Positions 20,093 through 29,378 of a DNA stretch of 64,000 bases are shown here, piece after piece (position 1 is the stretch's first letter; each line of letters opens with the position of its first letter). The translations under genes were made by a program, and so were the position numbers. The stretch is taken from positions 186,001 to 250,000 of the forward strand of contig NZ_NSLB01000004.1 in NCBI RefSeq assembly GCF_002304225.1. Reading direction: 5' to 3'. Below the pieces are notes generated by a model. The model was not told the origin of the DNA, made no database searches, and saw only the letters and a list, made by a program, of their open reading frames with translations. The DNA is from Pseudomonas sp. HAR-UPW-AIA-41 (GTDB taxonomy: Bacteria > Pseudomonadota > Gammaproteobacteria > Pseudomonadales > Pseudomonadaceae).

Positions 20093-20121
20093 TTCACCCC
20101 TTCATCCGGAGCGGGTATCAT
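20093..20121 (+). promoter_or_regulatory. Candidate sigma-70 promoter of dusB-fis
   Basis: TTCACC (20093-20098) and TATCAT (20116-20121) are 17 bp apart and 60 bp before the dusB start. The -10 is good, the -35 moderate. An AT-rich stretch just upstream (20065-20085) could act as an UP or Fis-binding region, but that is inference. Confidence 0.4.
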
Positions 20122-20180
20122 GCCCACCCTTTTTCGCAGTCCCGACTGAAGCAGAACAGGCCCAAGAGGCAGGGAAGAAC

Positions 20181-21179
20181 ATGTCGGCGGTACGCATCGG
20201 CCCTTATACGCTGCCCAATCAACTGATCCTCGCGCCCATGGCCGGGGTCACCGACAGGCCCTTTCGCCAGCTGTGCCGGCGCCTGGGGGCGGGCTTGGTA
20301 GTGGCCGAGATGCTGACCAGTGACGTGCGCCTGTGGAACAGCCGCAAGTCGAGCCTGCGCATGATCCACGAGGGTGACCCGGAACCCCGTTCGGTGCAGA
20401 TTGCCGGCGGCGATCCGCAGATGCTGGCCGAGGCGGCCCGCGCCAATGTTCAGCTCGGCGCGCAGATCATCGACATCAACATGGGTTGCCCGGCGAAAAA
20501 GGTGTGCAACAAGGCGGCCGGCTCGGCGCTTATGAAGGACGAGGCACTGGTGGCGGAGATTCTTCACAGCGTGGTGAGCGCAGTGGATGTCCCGGTGACC
20601 CTGAAGATTCGCACCGGCTGGGACCGGCAGAACAAGAATGGCGTGACGGTGGCCAGAATCGCCGAGGACGCCGGCATCAGCGCGCTAGCCGTGCATGGCC
20701 GGACCCGCGCCGACCTGTACACCGGCGAGGCCGAGTACGACACCATTGCCGCGATCAAGCAGGCCGTGTCGATTCCGGTCTTTGCCAATGGCGATATCGA
20801 TTCGCCCCGCAAGGCCCGTGACGTGCTCGCGCACACCGGCGCCGACGCCCTGCTGATCGGCCGCGCCGCTCAGGGGCGGCCCTGGATCTTCCGCGAAATC
20901 GTGCATTTCCTGGAAACCGGCGAACCACTGCCGGCCCCGCAACTGGGGGAAGTGGAGCAGATTCTGCTGGAACACCTGTCGGCACTGCATGCCTTCTACG
21001 GCGAACACATGGGCACTCGTATTGCCCGCAAGCATGTCGGCTGGTACCTCGCCAGCTTGCCTGGTGCGCGGGATTTCCGCAGCCAGTTCAATCGACTGGA
21101 GAGCATGGATGAACAATGCGCCAACGTGAGGCAGTTTTTTGCCGAACGGCATAACAACGGAGAAGAGGTGGCGGCATGA
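20181..21179 (+). CDS. dusB: tRNA-dihydrouridine synthase B
   Basis: Flavin enzyme that reduces specific uridines in the tRNA D-loop. At 332 residues it is the normal DusB length. [20 protein letters not shown] is the flavin-binding N-terminus, [19 protein letters not shown] contains the catalytic Cys, and VHGRTR and [11 protein letters not shown] follow in the barrel. The ATG at 20181, with GGGAAG upstream, was chosen over a 38-residue extension lying in the promoter region. It overlaps fis by four bases (ATGA), the conserved dusB-fis arrangement. Confidence 0.95.
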   Translation: MSAVRIGPYTLPNQLILAPMAGVTDRPFRQLCRRLGAGLVVAEMLTSDVRLWNSRKSSLRMIHEGDPEPRSVQIAGGDPQMLAEAARANVQLGAQIIDINMGCPAKKVCNKAAGSALMKDEALVAEILHSVVSAVDVPVTLKIRTGWDRQNKNGVTVARIAEDAGISALAVHGRTRADLYTGEAEYDTIAAIKQAVSIPVFANGDIDSPRKARDVLAHTGADALLIGRAAQGRPWIFREIVHFLETGEPLPAPQLGEVEQILLEHLSALHAFYGEHMGTRIARKHVGWYLASLPGARDFRSQFNRLESMDEQCANVRQFFAERHNNGEEVAA

Positions 21180-21496
21180 CGTTGTTGAACGAGACTTTTT
21201 CGAGTGGGACCACAGTTGTGAATGATGAGCTCAACCTGAAGCAGCACCTGAACGCGCCGAGCGCCGAAGGTCAGACGCTGCGCGGCAGCGTGGAAAAAGC
21301 GCTGCGCAACTACTTCGCCCATCTGGAAGGTGCGTCGGTCACCGACGTGTACAACCTGGTGCTCTCCGAAGTAGAAGCTCCGCTGCTGGAAAGCGTGATG
21401 AATTACGTGAAGGGCAACCAGACCAAGGCCTCGGAAATGCTCGGCCTGAACCGCGGCACCCTGCGCAAGAAGCTCAAGCAGTACGACCTGCTCTGA
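21176..21496 (+). CDS. fis: DNA-binding protein Fis
   Basis: Nucleoid-associated protein that bends DNA and tunes rRNA, virulence and recombination sites. The 106-residue length fits pseudomonad Fis, slightly longer than the enteric protein. [18 protein letters not shown] begins the dimerisation helices and [20 protein letters not shown] is the helix-turn-helix. It is translationally coupled to dusB and followed 12 nt later by a terminator. Confidence 0.97.
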   Translation: MTLLNETFSSGTTVVNDELNLKQHLNAPSAEGQTLRGSVEKALRNYFAHLEGASVTDVYNLVLSEVEAPLLESVMNYVKGNQTKASEMLGLNRGTLRKKLKQYDLL

Positions 21497-21508
21497 CCCA
21501 ATCCTGCA

Positions 21509-21547
21509 TAAAGGGCGATCTCGACCGAGGTCGCCCTTTATGTTTTT
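21509..21547 (+). terminator. Rho-independent terminator after fis
   Basis: A 14-bp stem (21509-21522 with 21527-21540, one G-U pair) around GACC, followed by TGTTTTTG. It sits just before purH and is the strongest terminator in the window. Confidence 0.85.
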
Positions 21548-21574
21548 GATCTTTACCGCCTGATGGACAGTGAC

Positions 21575-23182
21575 ATGACCGACCAGACCACCCGCCTCCC
21601 CGTTCGCCGCGCCCTGATCAGCGTCTCCGACAAGACCGGCATCCTCGAGTTCGCCCGCGAACTCGTCGCCCTGGGCGTCGAGATCCTCTCCACCGGCGGC
21701 ACCTACAAGCTGCTCAAGGACAACGGCGTGGCCGCCGTGGAAGTGGCCGACTACACCGGCTTCCCGGAGATGATGGACGGTCGCGTCAAGACCCTGCACC
21801 CGAAGATCCATGGCGGCATCCTCGGCCGTCGCGCCCTCGACGGCGCGGTGATGGAAGAGCACGGCATCAAGCCGATCGACTTGGTTGCGGTCAACCTCTA
21901 CCCCTTCGCCGCCACCGTGGCCAAGCCTGGCTGTGACCTGGCCGACGCCATCGAGAACATCGACATCGGCGGCCCGACCATGGTCCGCTCTGCCGCGAAA
22001 AACCACAAAGACGTGGCCATCGTGGTCAACGCCAGCGACTATGCCGGCATCGTGGAAAGCCTGAAAGCTGGCGGCCTGAGCTACGCCCAGCGCTTCGACC
22101 TAGCGCTCAAGGCCTTCGAGCACACCGCCGCCTACGACGGCATGATCGCCAACTACCTGGGCACCATCGACCAGAGCCGCGACACCCTGTCCACCGAAGA
22201 CCGCGGCGCCTTCCCGCGTACTTTCAACAGCCAGTTCATCAAGGCCCAGGAAATGCGCTACGGCGAGAACCCGCACCAGAGCGCGGCGTTCTACGTCGAG
22301 GCCCAGCGCGGCGAAGCCAGCGTCTCCACCGCCGTGCAGCTGCAGGGCAAGGAACTGTCGTTCAACAACGTGGCCGACACCGATGCCGCATTGGAGTGCG
22401 TGAAGAGCTTCGTCAAGCCGGCCTGCGTCATCGTCAAGCACGCCAACCCGTGCGGCGTGGCCGTGGCCACCGATGAAGAAGGCGGCATCCGCAAGGCCTA
22501 CGACCTGGCCTACGCCACCGACACCGAGTCGGCCTTCGGCGGCATCATCGCCTTCAACCGCGAGCTGGACGGCGAAACCGCCAAGGCCATCGTCGAGCGT
22601 CAGTTCGTCGAAGTGATCATCGCGCCGAAAGTCTCCCAGGCCGCCCGCGACGTGGTCGCTGCCAAAGCCAATGTGCGCCTGCTGGAATGCGGCGAGTGGC
22701 CGGCCGAACGTGCCGCCGGCTGGGACTTCAAGCGCGTCAACGGTGGCCTGCTGGTGCAGAGCCGTGATATCGGCATGATCACCGCCGCCGACCTCAAGGT
22801 AGTGACCAAGCGCGCGCCGACCGAGCAGGAAATCCACGACCTGGTGTTCGCCTGGAAAGTGGCCAAGTTCGTCAAATCCAACGCCATCGTCTACGCCAAG
22901 GGCCGCCAGACCATCGGTGTCGGCGCAGGTCAGATGTCGCGGGTCAACTCCGCGCGCATCGCCGCCATCAAGGCCGAACACGCAGGTCTGCAGGTTGCCG
23001 GCGCGGTGATGGCCTCGGACGCCTTCTTCCCCTTCCGCGACGGCATCGACAATGCCGCCAAGGTCGGCATCACCGCGGTGATCCAGCCGGGTGGTTCGAT
23101 GCGCGACCAGGAAGTGATCGATGCGGCTGATGAAGCCGGCATTGCCATGGTGTTCACAGGAATGCGCCATTTCAGGCACTAA
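21575..23182 (+). CDS. purH: Bifunctional AICAR transformylase / IMP cyclohydrolase
   Basis: Last two steps of de novo IMP synthesis. The 535-residue protein has the N-terminal cyclohydrolase domain ([35 protein letters not shown]) and the C-terminal transformylase domain ([26 protein letters not shown], ending [10 protein letters not shown]). [12 protein letters not shown] at 21575 is taken as the start rather than an ATG four codons upstream. purD lies downstream but is separated here by a lipoprotein gene. Confidence 0.96.
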   Translation: MTDQTTRLPVRRALISVSDKTGILEFARELVALGVEILSTGGTYKLLKDNGVAAVEVADYTGFPEMMDGRVKTLHPKIHGGILGRRALDGAVMEEHGIKPIDLVAVNLYPFAATVAKPGCDLADAIENIDIGGPTMVRSAAKNHKDVAIVVNASDYAGIVESLKAGGLSYAQRFDLALKAFEHTAAYDGMIANYLGTIDQSRDTLSTEDRGAFPRTFNSQFIKAQEMRYGENPHQSAAFYVEAQRGEASVSTAVQLQGKELSFNNVADTDAALECVKSFVKPACVIVKHANPCGVAVATDEEGGIRKAYDLAYATDTESAFGGIIAFNRELDGETAKAIVERQFVEVIIAPKVSQAARDVVAAKANVRLLECGEWPAERAAGWDFKRVNGGLLVQSRDIGMITAADLKVVTKRAPTEQEIHDLVFAWKVAKFVKSNAIVYAKGRQTIGVGAGQMSRVNSARIAAIKAEHAGLQVAGAVMASDAFFPFRDGIDNAAKVGITAVIQPGGSMRDQEVIDAADEAGIAMVFTGMRHFRH

Positions 23183-23282
23183 GGAACTGTCCATGACCTC
23201 GCCGGAATAATCTGGCAGGTCATGATTTCATCGCACGGTGCAGGCATGCTCTGCGCCGTGCTCAGCCAGGAGCCAAAGGATC

Positions 23283-23912
23283 ATGCGCTTCAGCAAATAT
23301 CTAATACCCCTATTGTTGCTGTGCCTCAGCGGCTGCGCCGGACACTCATCGTTCACCGAGGAAAAACGCAAGAGCGACTTCAACGCGCAAGAAGTCAAGG
23401 ACATCTATATCTATAGCTTCCTCGACGCTCGACGCGAATACACAGGCGAATCGCTGTTTCCGGTGTTTCAGAAAACATTAAGCGATCGTTTCGCCAAACA
23501 CGGCGTGCGTACGCACTGGCTTTGGTTCGAGGACTCTACCTTCGGTCAGAGTTATTCAGCTGCCGAAAAGAACAGCACCGACGGTTATGGAAAGATGATT
23601 CCAGTGGGGCTGGTCACAACGCTCAACCGCACCCAAGAACTGGAAAGCAGCGCGACTCACCGCTTAGTCATCTTCCCCAAGACAGTTGGGCTTACTGGCC
23701 TGCATCAGGCCGAAGAGGAATACTACGCGCTGATTAGCTGGACACTTGAACGTCAGGCAACTCCTGGGGATGCCGTGTTCAAGGGCAGCTCAACCTTCTA
23801 CAGCCGCCCTCGACGTGCAACAGAGGACCTGCAAGAAGATGTCGACGGTTTAGTCGACGACTTCCTTAACCCCATTTATACCAAGTCAGCCAAGAGCGGC
23901 TCGGGCAACTAA
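23283..23912 (+). CDS. Predicted lipoprotein between purH and purD, function unknown
   Basis: A 209-residue protein opening MRFSKYLIPLLLLCLSGCAG, a signal peptide with lipobox LSGC, so it is probably an outer- or inner-membrane lipoprotein. The body is polar (DIYIYSFLDARREYTGESLF; RLVIFPKTVGLTGLHQAEE) and I do not recognise the family. The ATG at 23283 is preferred over a 15-residue extension because the lipoprotein signal starts there. It follows purH by 100 nt and ends 17 nt before purD. Its composition is visibly less GC-biased than purH and purD, suggesting a later insertion. Confidence 0.75.
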   Translation: MRFSKYLIPLLLLCLSGCAGHSSFTEEKRKSDFNAQEVKDIYIYSFLDARREYTGESLFPVFQKTLSDRFAKHGVRTHWLWFEDSTFGQSYSAAEKNSTDGYGKMIPVGLVTTLNRTQELESSATHRLVIFPKTVGLTGLHQAEEEYYALISWTLERQATPGDAVFKGSSTFYSRPRRATEDLQEDVDGLVDDFLNPIYTKSAKSGSGN

Positions 23913-23929
23913 CTAAGAGTTCAATACTA

Positions 23930-25219
23930 ATGAACGTACTGATCATCGGCAGCGGCGGCCGCGAGCACGCCCTGGCCTGGAAAGTGGCGCAGGACAAGCG
24001 CGTTGAGAAGGTCTTCGTCGCCCCGGGCAACGCCGGCACCGCCACCGAAGCCAAGTGCGAGAACGTCGCCATTGACGTGCTGGCTATCGAGCAACTGGCC
24101 GATTTCGCCGAAAAGAACGTGCAGCTGACCATCGTCGGCCCGGAAGCGCCGCTGGTGAAGGGCGTGGTCGACCTGTTCCGTTCGCGCGGCCTGGACATCT
24201 TCGGCCCCACCGCCGCCGCTGCCCAGCTGGAAGGCTCCAAGGCTTTCACCAAGGACTTCCTGGCCCGCCACAAGATCCCCACTGCCGACTACCAGAACTT
24301 CACCGAAGTCGAGCCGGCGCTGGCCTACCTGCGCGAGAAGGGCGCACCGATCGTGGTCAAGGCCGACGGCCTGGCCGCCGGTAAAGGCGTGATCGTCGCC
24401 ATGACTCTGGCCGAAGCCGAAGAGGCCGTGCGCGACATGCTGTCGGGCAACGCCTTCGGCGACGCCGGCGCCCGCGTGGTGATCGAAGAGTTCCTCGACG
24501 GCGAAGAAGCCAGCTTCATCGTCATGGTCGACGGCGAAAATGTACTGCCGATGGCCACCAGCCAGGACCACAAGCGCGTGGGCGACGGCGACACCGGCCC
24601 GAACACCGGCGGCATGGGCGCCTACTCGCCGGCTCCGGTGGTCACCCCCGACGTGCACCAGCGTGTGATGGACGAAGTGATCTACCCGACCGTGCGCGGC
24701 ATGGCCAGCGAAGGCAACGTCTACACCGGCTTCCTCTATGCCGGCCTGATGATCGACAAGAGCGGTGCGCCGAAAGTCATCGAGTTCAACTGCCGCTTCG
24801 GCGACCCGGAAACCCAGCCGATCATGGTCCGCCTGGAGTCGAGCCTGGTTCTGCTGGTCGAGGCCGCCCTGGCCAAGGCGCTGGACAAGGTCGAAGCCAC
24901 CTGGGACCCGCGCCCGACTGTGGGTGTGGTGCTGGCGGCCGGCGGCTACCCGGCCGACTACGCCAAGGGCGACGTCATCGAAGGTCTGGATGCTGCCGCC
25001 AAGATCGACGGCAAGGTCTTCCATGCCGGTACTGCCCTGAAGGACGGCCAGATCGTTACCGCCGGCGGCCGCGTACTGTGCGCCACCGCCATCGGCCGCA
25101 CGGTATCCGAAGCTCAGGAGCAGGCCTACCGTCTGGCCGAGCAGATCCGCTGGAACGGTTGCTTCTACCGCAAGGACATCGGCTACCGCGCCATCGCCCG
25201 CGAGCGCGGCGAAGGCTGA
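23930..25219 (+). CDS. purD: Phosphoribosylamine-glycine ligase
   Basis: ATP-grasp enzyme making glycinamide ribonucleotide in de novo purine synthesis. At 429 residues it is standard. MNVLIIGSGGREHALAWKVA opens the N domain, VVKADGLAAGKGVIVA is the ATP lid, NTGGMGAYSP is conserved, and VIEFNCRFGDPETQPIMVRL holds the catalytic and metal ligands. It probably shares transcription with the lipoprotein gene. A 16-bp terminator stem follows within 22 nt. Confidence 0.97.
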   Translation: MNVLIIGSGGREHALAWKVAQDKRVEKVFVAPGNAGTATEAKCENVAIDVLAIEQLADFAEKNVQLTIVGPEAPLVKGVVDLFRSRGLDIFGPTAAAAQLEGSKAFTKDFLARHKIPTADYQNFTEVEPALAYLREKGAPIVVKADGLAAGKGVIVAMTLAEAEEAVRDMLSGNAFGDAGARVVIEEFLDGEEASFIVMVDGENVLPMATSQDHKRVGDGDTGPNTGGMGAYSPAPVVTPDVHQRVMDEVIYPTVRGMASEGNVYTGFLYAGLMIDKSGAPKVIEFNCRFGDPETQPIMVRLESSLVLLVEAALAKALDKVEATWDPRPTVGVVLAAGGYPADYAKGDVIEGLDAAAKIDGKVFHAGTALKDGQIVTAGGRVLCATAIGRTVSEAQEQAYRLAEQIRWNGCFYRKDIGYRAIARERGEG

Positions 25220-25240
25220 ACGTAAGCTAGAAGTAAAGGT

Positions 25241-25275
25241 TATGACAAAGGCGGCCAATGGCCGCCTTTGTCATA
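25241..25275 (+). terminator. Terminator between purD and retS
   Basis: A perfect 16-bp stem, TATGACAAAGGCGGCC (25241-25256) with 25260-25275 around AAT. The U-tract is poor, but the stem is long and symmetrical. It separates purD from retS, which starts 58 nt later. Confidence 0.7.
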
Positions 25276-25333
25276 TGCTGGCGGACTGACAGCTGTCTAT
25301 AATCCGACCACTTACTTCGAAGGGATCTCGCCC

Positions 25334-28123
25334 GTGCTCCGGCTCTGGATTGCCAAAGGACTCGCTATCAGCCTGCTGCTGAGCCTGCTCGGCCTGAGCG
25401 GTTTTGCTCATGCCGATGAGCCTGGCTGGCAGGTGCTGCTGGATGCCGATGCCAGCCTGCAGCTCGACGAGGTCCGCAGCCCGGCGCTGCAGGAACGTTT
25501 CCTCGCCCAGGAACCCGACCAGTTCTATCTGCCCGGCGGCCAGAAGGCTCTGTGGCTGCATTACCAGCTGCCCGCCGACAGTCAGACACGACTGATCCGG
25601 GTACTTGCCCCTTATCTCTCCTATCTCGACCTGTATGTGATGCGGGGCGAGCAACTGCTGCGGCACACCCGCACCGGCAACCAGCTGCCCTTCAGCAGCC
25701 GACCGCTGCCCAGCAATGATCTGCTGCTGCCGCTGCCCGAGGCCAATGCGCCATTGGACCTGTACCTGCGGCTGTCGGCCAACCAGGCCCTGCGCCCGAT
25801 CATCAGCCTGGAAAGCCCCCAGGCGCGGATCAGCGACAACAGCCGCGACCTGCTGCACGGCGTCATCCTCGGCTGCCTGATGCTGCTGGTGTTTTACAAC
25901 CTGATGCGTTTTGCCTACTACCGCAGCAGCAACACCCTGTGGCTGGCCGGCCTGCAGCTGGCAACCGCCGGCGCCCTGATCAGCGTTCTGGGCCTTCTTG
26001 CTCCCTGGCTGGGTCAGCAGCAGTTTCTTCAGGGACAGATGCTGACCCTGTCGATACTCGTCGGGGTGTTCTGCGCCCTGGGCTTTACCGCCGGTTTTTT
26101 CAATCGTGTATGCCAAAGCCCACTGGCCCGGAACCTGCTGCGCGGGGAAATGCTGCTGGTTGCAATGCTCGCCCTGCTGCCACTGTTCAACCTGGAAATC
26201 TATCTCAACCAGCTGAGCTACCTGCTGGTGATGCTGGCCGGCCTCAGCGTACTGCTGATTTCCGCCTACCACTGGCGTCACGGCTATCGTCCGGCGCGTC
26301 TGTTCTTCGCAGGTGTCCTGCTGTTCACCCTGGTATTTCTGGCCTGCCTGCCGGTGCTGTTCGGCGCGCCTCTGCTGGCCCCGGAGGACATGCTGGTGCT
26401 GCTGTTCGGTACCTGCGTGGTCAGTGGCTTTCTGCTCAGCATGGCACTTACCGAACGGCAGACCCGCATCCTCTTCGAGCAGTTCAGCACCAGCCGCCAG
26501 ATGGCGACCACCTCAGCTGAACTGAAAGCCAAGGCCGAGTTCCTGGCCAAGATCAGTCACGAAATCCGCACCCCCATGAACGGCGTACTGGGCATGACCG
26601 AGCTGCTGCTGGGCACCCCGCTCTCGGCCAAGCAGCGCGACTATGTGCAGACCATTCACAGCGCGGGTAACGAACTGCTCACCCTGATCAACGAGATTCT
26701 CGACATCTCGCATCTCGAGTCCGGCCAGATCGAGCTGGACGATGTGCAGTTCGATATCAGCGCACTGATCGAAGACTGCCTGGATATCTTCCGCGCCAAG
26801 GCCGAGCAGCAACGCGTGGAACTGATCAGTTTCATCCAGCCACAGGTGCCGCGGGTCATCAGTGGCGATCCGACGCGATTGCGACAGGCCCTGCTCAGCT
26901 TGCTGGAGAATGCCTTCAAGCAGACCGCCGAAGGCGAGATTCTGCTGGTCGCCGCGCTGGACAACAGTGGCCAGCAGCCGCGCCTGCGCATCGCCGTGCA
27001 GGACAGCGGCGACCCCTTGGACAGCAGCGAGCGCAACGTACTCCTGCATGCCGAACTGCACAGCAGCGACTTCCTTGCAGCGACCCGTCTCGGCGGCCGC
27101 CTGGGTCTGATCATCGCCCGCCAGCTGATCCGTCTGATGGGCGGCGAGTTCGGTATTCAGTCCGGCGGTGAGCAGGGCAATACCCTGTGGCTCAACCTGC
27201 CACTGTCCAGCGAGACCCTGGAGCACCCCACCAGCGATCTCGACAGCCCGTTGCAGGGCGCACGCATTCTGGTGGTCGACGACAACGAAACCTGCCGCAA
27301 GGTACTCACCCAGCAATGCAGCGCCTGGGGCCTGCAGGTCAGCGCGGTGCCCTCCGGCAAGGAAGCTCTGGCCCTGCTGCGCACCAAGGCACACCTGCGT
27401 GAATACTTCGATCTGGTCCTGCTCGATCAGGACATGCCCGGCATGACCGGCATGCAACTGGCCGCCAAGATCAAGGAAGACCCGACGCTCAACCACGACA
27501 TTCTGCTGGTCATGCTCACCGGCATCAGCAATGCGCCGAGCAAGATCATCGCGCGCAACGCCGGTATCCGCCGCATCCTGGCCAAGCCGGTAGCCGGCTA
27601 TACGCTCAAGGCCACCCTGGCCGACGAACTCAGCCACCGCGGCAGCGACCAGCCGCAACCTCAGGCCATGACCCAGGCCATCGAGCCGCTGCAGGTGCCA
27701 CGCGACTTCCGCATTCTGGTGGCCGAGGACAACAGCATCTCGACCAAGGTGATCCGCGGCATGCTGAGCAAGCTCGACCTGCAGCCGGATACCGCCAGCA
27801 ACGGCGAGGAAGCCCTGCGCGCCATGCAGAAGACGCCCTACGATCTGGTGCTGATGGACTGCGAGATGCCCGTTCTGGATGGCTTCTCGGCCACCGAACA
27901 GCTGCGCCAGTGGGAACGCGAGGAAGGTCGCCCGCGTACCCCGATTGTCGCCCTCACCGCTCACATCCTCAGCGAGCACAAGGAGCGGGCAAAGGCAGTC
28001 GGCATGGACGGCCATATGGCCAAGCCGGTGGAGCTGTCGCAACTGCGCGAACTGATCCAGCACTGGGTGATCGAACGCGAGCGCCGCCGCCAGCAGAACA
28101 GCCAGCCCCTGCACGCCAACTGA
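25334..28123 (+). CDS. retS: Hybrid sensor kinase RetS
   Basis: Inner-membrane hybrid kinase that in pseudomonads antagonises GacS and so switches between acute (type III secretion) and biofilm modes. After a signal segment come a periplasmic 7TMR-DISMED2 domain (about 30-175), seven membrane helices (to about 380), and HisKA with H409 in [10 protein letters not shown]. An ATPase-like domain, receiver 1 (D698, LLDQDMPG) and receiver 2 (D842, LMDCEMP) follow. The usual ATP-lid motifs are degenerate (DSGDPLDSS instead of DTGxGI; LGGRLGLIIAR). The GTG at 25334 with AAGGGA upstream is chosen; an earlier TTG frame lies in the terminator. purD-retS-marC order matches PA4855-PA4857. Length 929 residues. 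Confidence 0.92.
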   Translation: MLRLWIAKGLAISLLLSLLGLSGFAHADEPGWQVLLDADASLQLDEVRSPALQERFLAQEPDQFYLPGGQKALWLHYQLPADSQTRLIRVLAPYLSYLDLYVMRGEQLLRHTRTGNQLPFSSRPLPSNDLLLPLPEANAPLDLYLRLSANQALRPIISLESPQARISDNSRDLLHGVILGCLMLLVFYNLMRFAYYRSSNTLWLAGLQLATAGALISVLGLLAPWLGQQQFLQGQMLTLSILVGVFCALGFTAGFFNRVCQSPLARNLLRGEMLLVAMLALLPLFNLEIYLNQLSYLLVMLAGLSVLLISAYHWRHGYRPARLFFAGVLLFTLVFLACLPVLFGAPLLAPEDMLVLLFGTCVVSGFLLSMALTERQTRILFEQFSTSRQMATTSAELKAKAEFLAKISHEIRTPMNGVLGMTELLLGTPLSAKQRDYVQTIHSAGNELLTLINEILDISHLESGQIELDDVQFDISALIEDCLDIFRAKAEQQRVELISFIQPQVPRVISGDPTRLRQALLSLLENAFKQTAEGEILLVAALDNSGQQPRLRIAVQDSGDPLDSSERNVLLHAELHSSDFLAATRLGGRLGLIIARQLIRLMGGEFGIQSGGEQGNTLWLNLPLSSETLEHPTSDLDSPLQGARILVVDDNETCRKVLTQQCSAWGLQVSAVPSGKEALALLRTKAHLREYFDLVLLDQDMPGMTGMQLAAKIKEDPTLNHDILLVMLTGISNAPSKIIARNAGIRRILAKPVAGYTLKATLADELSHRGSDQPQPQAMTQAIEPLQVPRDFRILVAEDNSISTKVIRGMLSKLDLQPDTASNGEEALRAMQKTPYDLVLMDCEMPVLDGFSATEQLRQWEREEGRPRTPIVALTAHILSEHKERAKAVGMDGHMAKPVELSQLRELIQHWVIERERRRQQNSQPLHAN

Positions 28124-28166
28124 GCGACCGCGCTACACTGCCCTCACGTCTGAGCCGAGTGCCGCC

Positions 28167-28763
28167 ATGTTTGCCGAGCTGTCCAGTCTGTACCTGAAGA
28201 TGCTGGTGCTCTACAGCCCGTTCTTCGTGCTGTCGTGCTTCATCAGCCTGACCCGGGGCTACACCATCAGAGAACGCAAGCGCCTGGCCTGGAAGGTCGC
28301 CCTCGGCACATTGATCGCCAGCGTCTCGCTGTACCTCTTTGGCGAACACATCTTCACCCTGTTCGGCATCACCGTGGATGCCTTCCGCATCGGCGCAGGC
28401 TCGGTGCTGTTCATCTCGGCCCTCGGTATGGCCCAGGGCAAGCCGGCGGTGCAGCAGGATAACCTGCAGCAGGACGTGACCATCGTACCGCTGACCATTC
28501 CCATCACCGTGGGGCCCGGTACCATCGGTGCAATGCTGGTCATGGGCGCCAGCCATCCGGGCTGGGACGACCGCCTACTGGCGGTGATCGGTATCGCCGC
28601 CGCCAGCGTCACCGTCGGCGTCGTGCTCTATCTCTCCGACGGTTTTGAACGCCTGCTGGGCGATCAGGGCCTGCAGATCGTCAGCCGCCTGATGGGGCTG
28701 TTCGTCTGCGCCCTGGCCGCGCAGATCATCTTCACCGGGGTGAAGAACTACCTGCTGACCTGA
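28167..28763 (+). CDS. MarC/YhgN-family integral membrane protein
   Basis: A 198-residue protein with six predicted membrane helices and no established function (the marC name does not reflect a proven resistance role). LKMLVLYSPFFVLSCFISLT is the first helix, DVTIVPLTIPITVGPGTIGA is the most conserved family stretch, and MGLFVCALAAQIIFTGVKNY closes the protein. It follows retS by 43 nt, the conserved arrangement, and is closed by a terminator directly after the stop. Confidence 0.9.
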   Translation: MFAELSSLYLKMLVLYSPFFVLSCFISLTRGYTIRERKRLAWKVALGTLIASVSLYLFGEHIFTLFGITVDAFRIGAGSVLFISALGMAQGKPAVQQDNLQQDVTIVPLTIPITVGPGTIGAMLVMGASHPGWDDRLLAVIGIAAASVTVGVVLYLSDGFERLLGDQGLQIVSRLMGLFVCALAAQIIFTGVKNYLLT

Positions 28764-28795
28764 GGCTGCGGCAATCAGCCGCAGCCGATATTTTT
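28764..28795 (+). terminator. Rho-independent terminator after marC
   Basis: A 9-bp stem, GGCTGCGGC (28764-28772) with 28778-28786 around AATCA, followed by GATATTTTT. It begins one base after the marC stop. Confidence 0.85.
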
Positions 28796-28856
28796 ACAAG
28801 CCGTGCGCCATGCGGCTAAATCTGTAGACCTGAACCTCCATACAACAGTCACTGCC

Positions 28857-29264
28857 GTGAATACCCACCGCCCCTCACTCAACCGTCCCTGGGTTGCCTG
28901 GATCGCCTGCCTGGCGGTACTGCTCAACCTGCTCGGCACGCCGTTGAGCCAGGCAAGCATGGGCAGTGGCGAAGCCGACTGGCTGATGGCCGGTTTCTGT
29001 TCCAGCAGTGACAGCGACCCGAGCGCCCTGACCGACCTGGCCGCACAGCTGGACCTCCTCGCCGCAGCGGATAACGGCGAACACGGCGATCATGCTCATA
29101 CCTGCTGTTGTGCCGGCGCCAGCTTCGGCCTGGCCATCAGCAGCAGTGCAGGCCAGTTCACTCAGCCGCCGGCCCAGGCTCCGCCCCTGCCGGCATTCAC
29201 ACCGCAACCGCCCACCTCGCGCTACCTGCTCAGCGCCACGCCCCGCGCCTCACCACTCTGCTGA
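28857..29264 (+). CDS. DUF2946-like small exported protein with Cys/His cluster
   Basis: A 135-residue protein of the DUF2946 type, often linked with copper or metal-related loci. The N-terminal hydrophobic segment AWIACLAVLLNLLGTPL acts as signal or anchor. A mid-region HGDHAHTCCCAG is rich in potential metal ligands, and a Pro-rich tail follows. The GTG at 28857 (VNTHRPSLNRPW) is preferred over a GTG at 28803, though neither has a good ribosome site. A TAAATCT sequence near 28816 could be a -10, giving a short leader. Start choice and family assignment are both moderate. Confidence 0.6.
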   Translation: MNTHRPSLNRPWVAWIACLAVLLNLLGTPLSQASMGSGEADWLMAGFCSSSDSDPSALTDLAAQLDLLAAADNGEHGDHAHTCCCAGASFGLAISSSAGQFTQPPAQAPPLPAFTPQPPTSRYLLSATPRASPLC

Positions 29265-29307
29265 CCTCCGCCGGCCCTGCCGGAACAGGCCTGTTGGCCT
29301 CACCTGT

Positions 29308-29340
29308 CCATCGCCAAGGCGATGGCCTTGTTCTTGTTTT
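29308..29340 (+). terminator. Rho-independent terminator after the DUF2946-like gene
   Basis: The stem CCATCGCC (29308-29315) pairs with 29318-29325 and is followed by CCTTGTTCTTGTTTT. It lies 43 nt after the stop. Confidence 0.7.
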
Positions 29341-29378
29341 GCCGGCCGCCATAGGGCCCGGCAACCGGAGTCAGCACC

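Noticed and set aside
26513..28114. 533-codon minus-strand open frame
   Set aside because: Antisense to retS, no ribosome site or recognisable domain.
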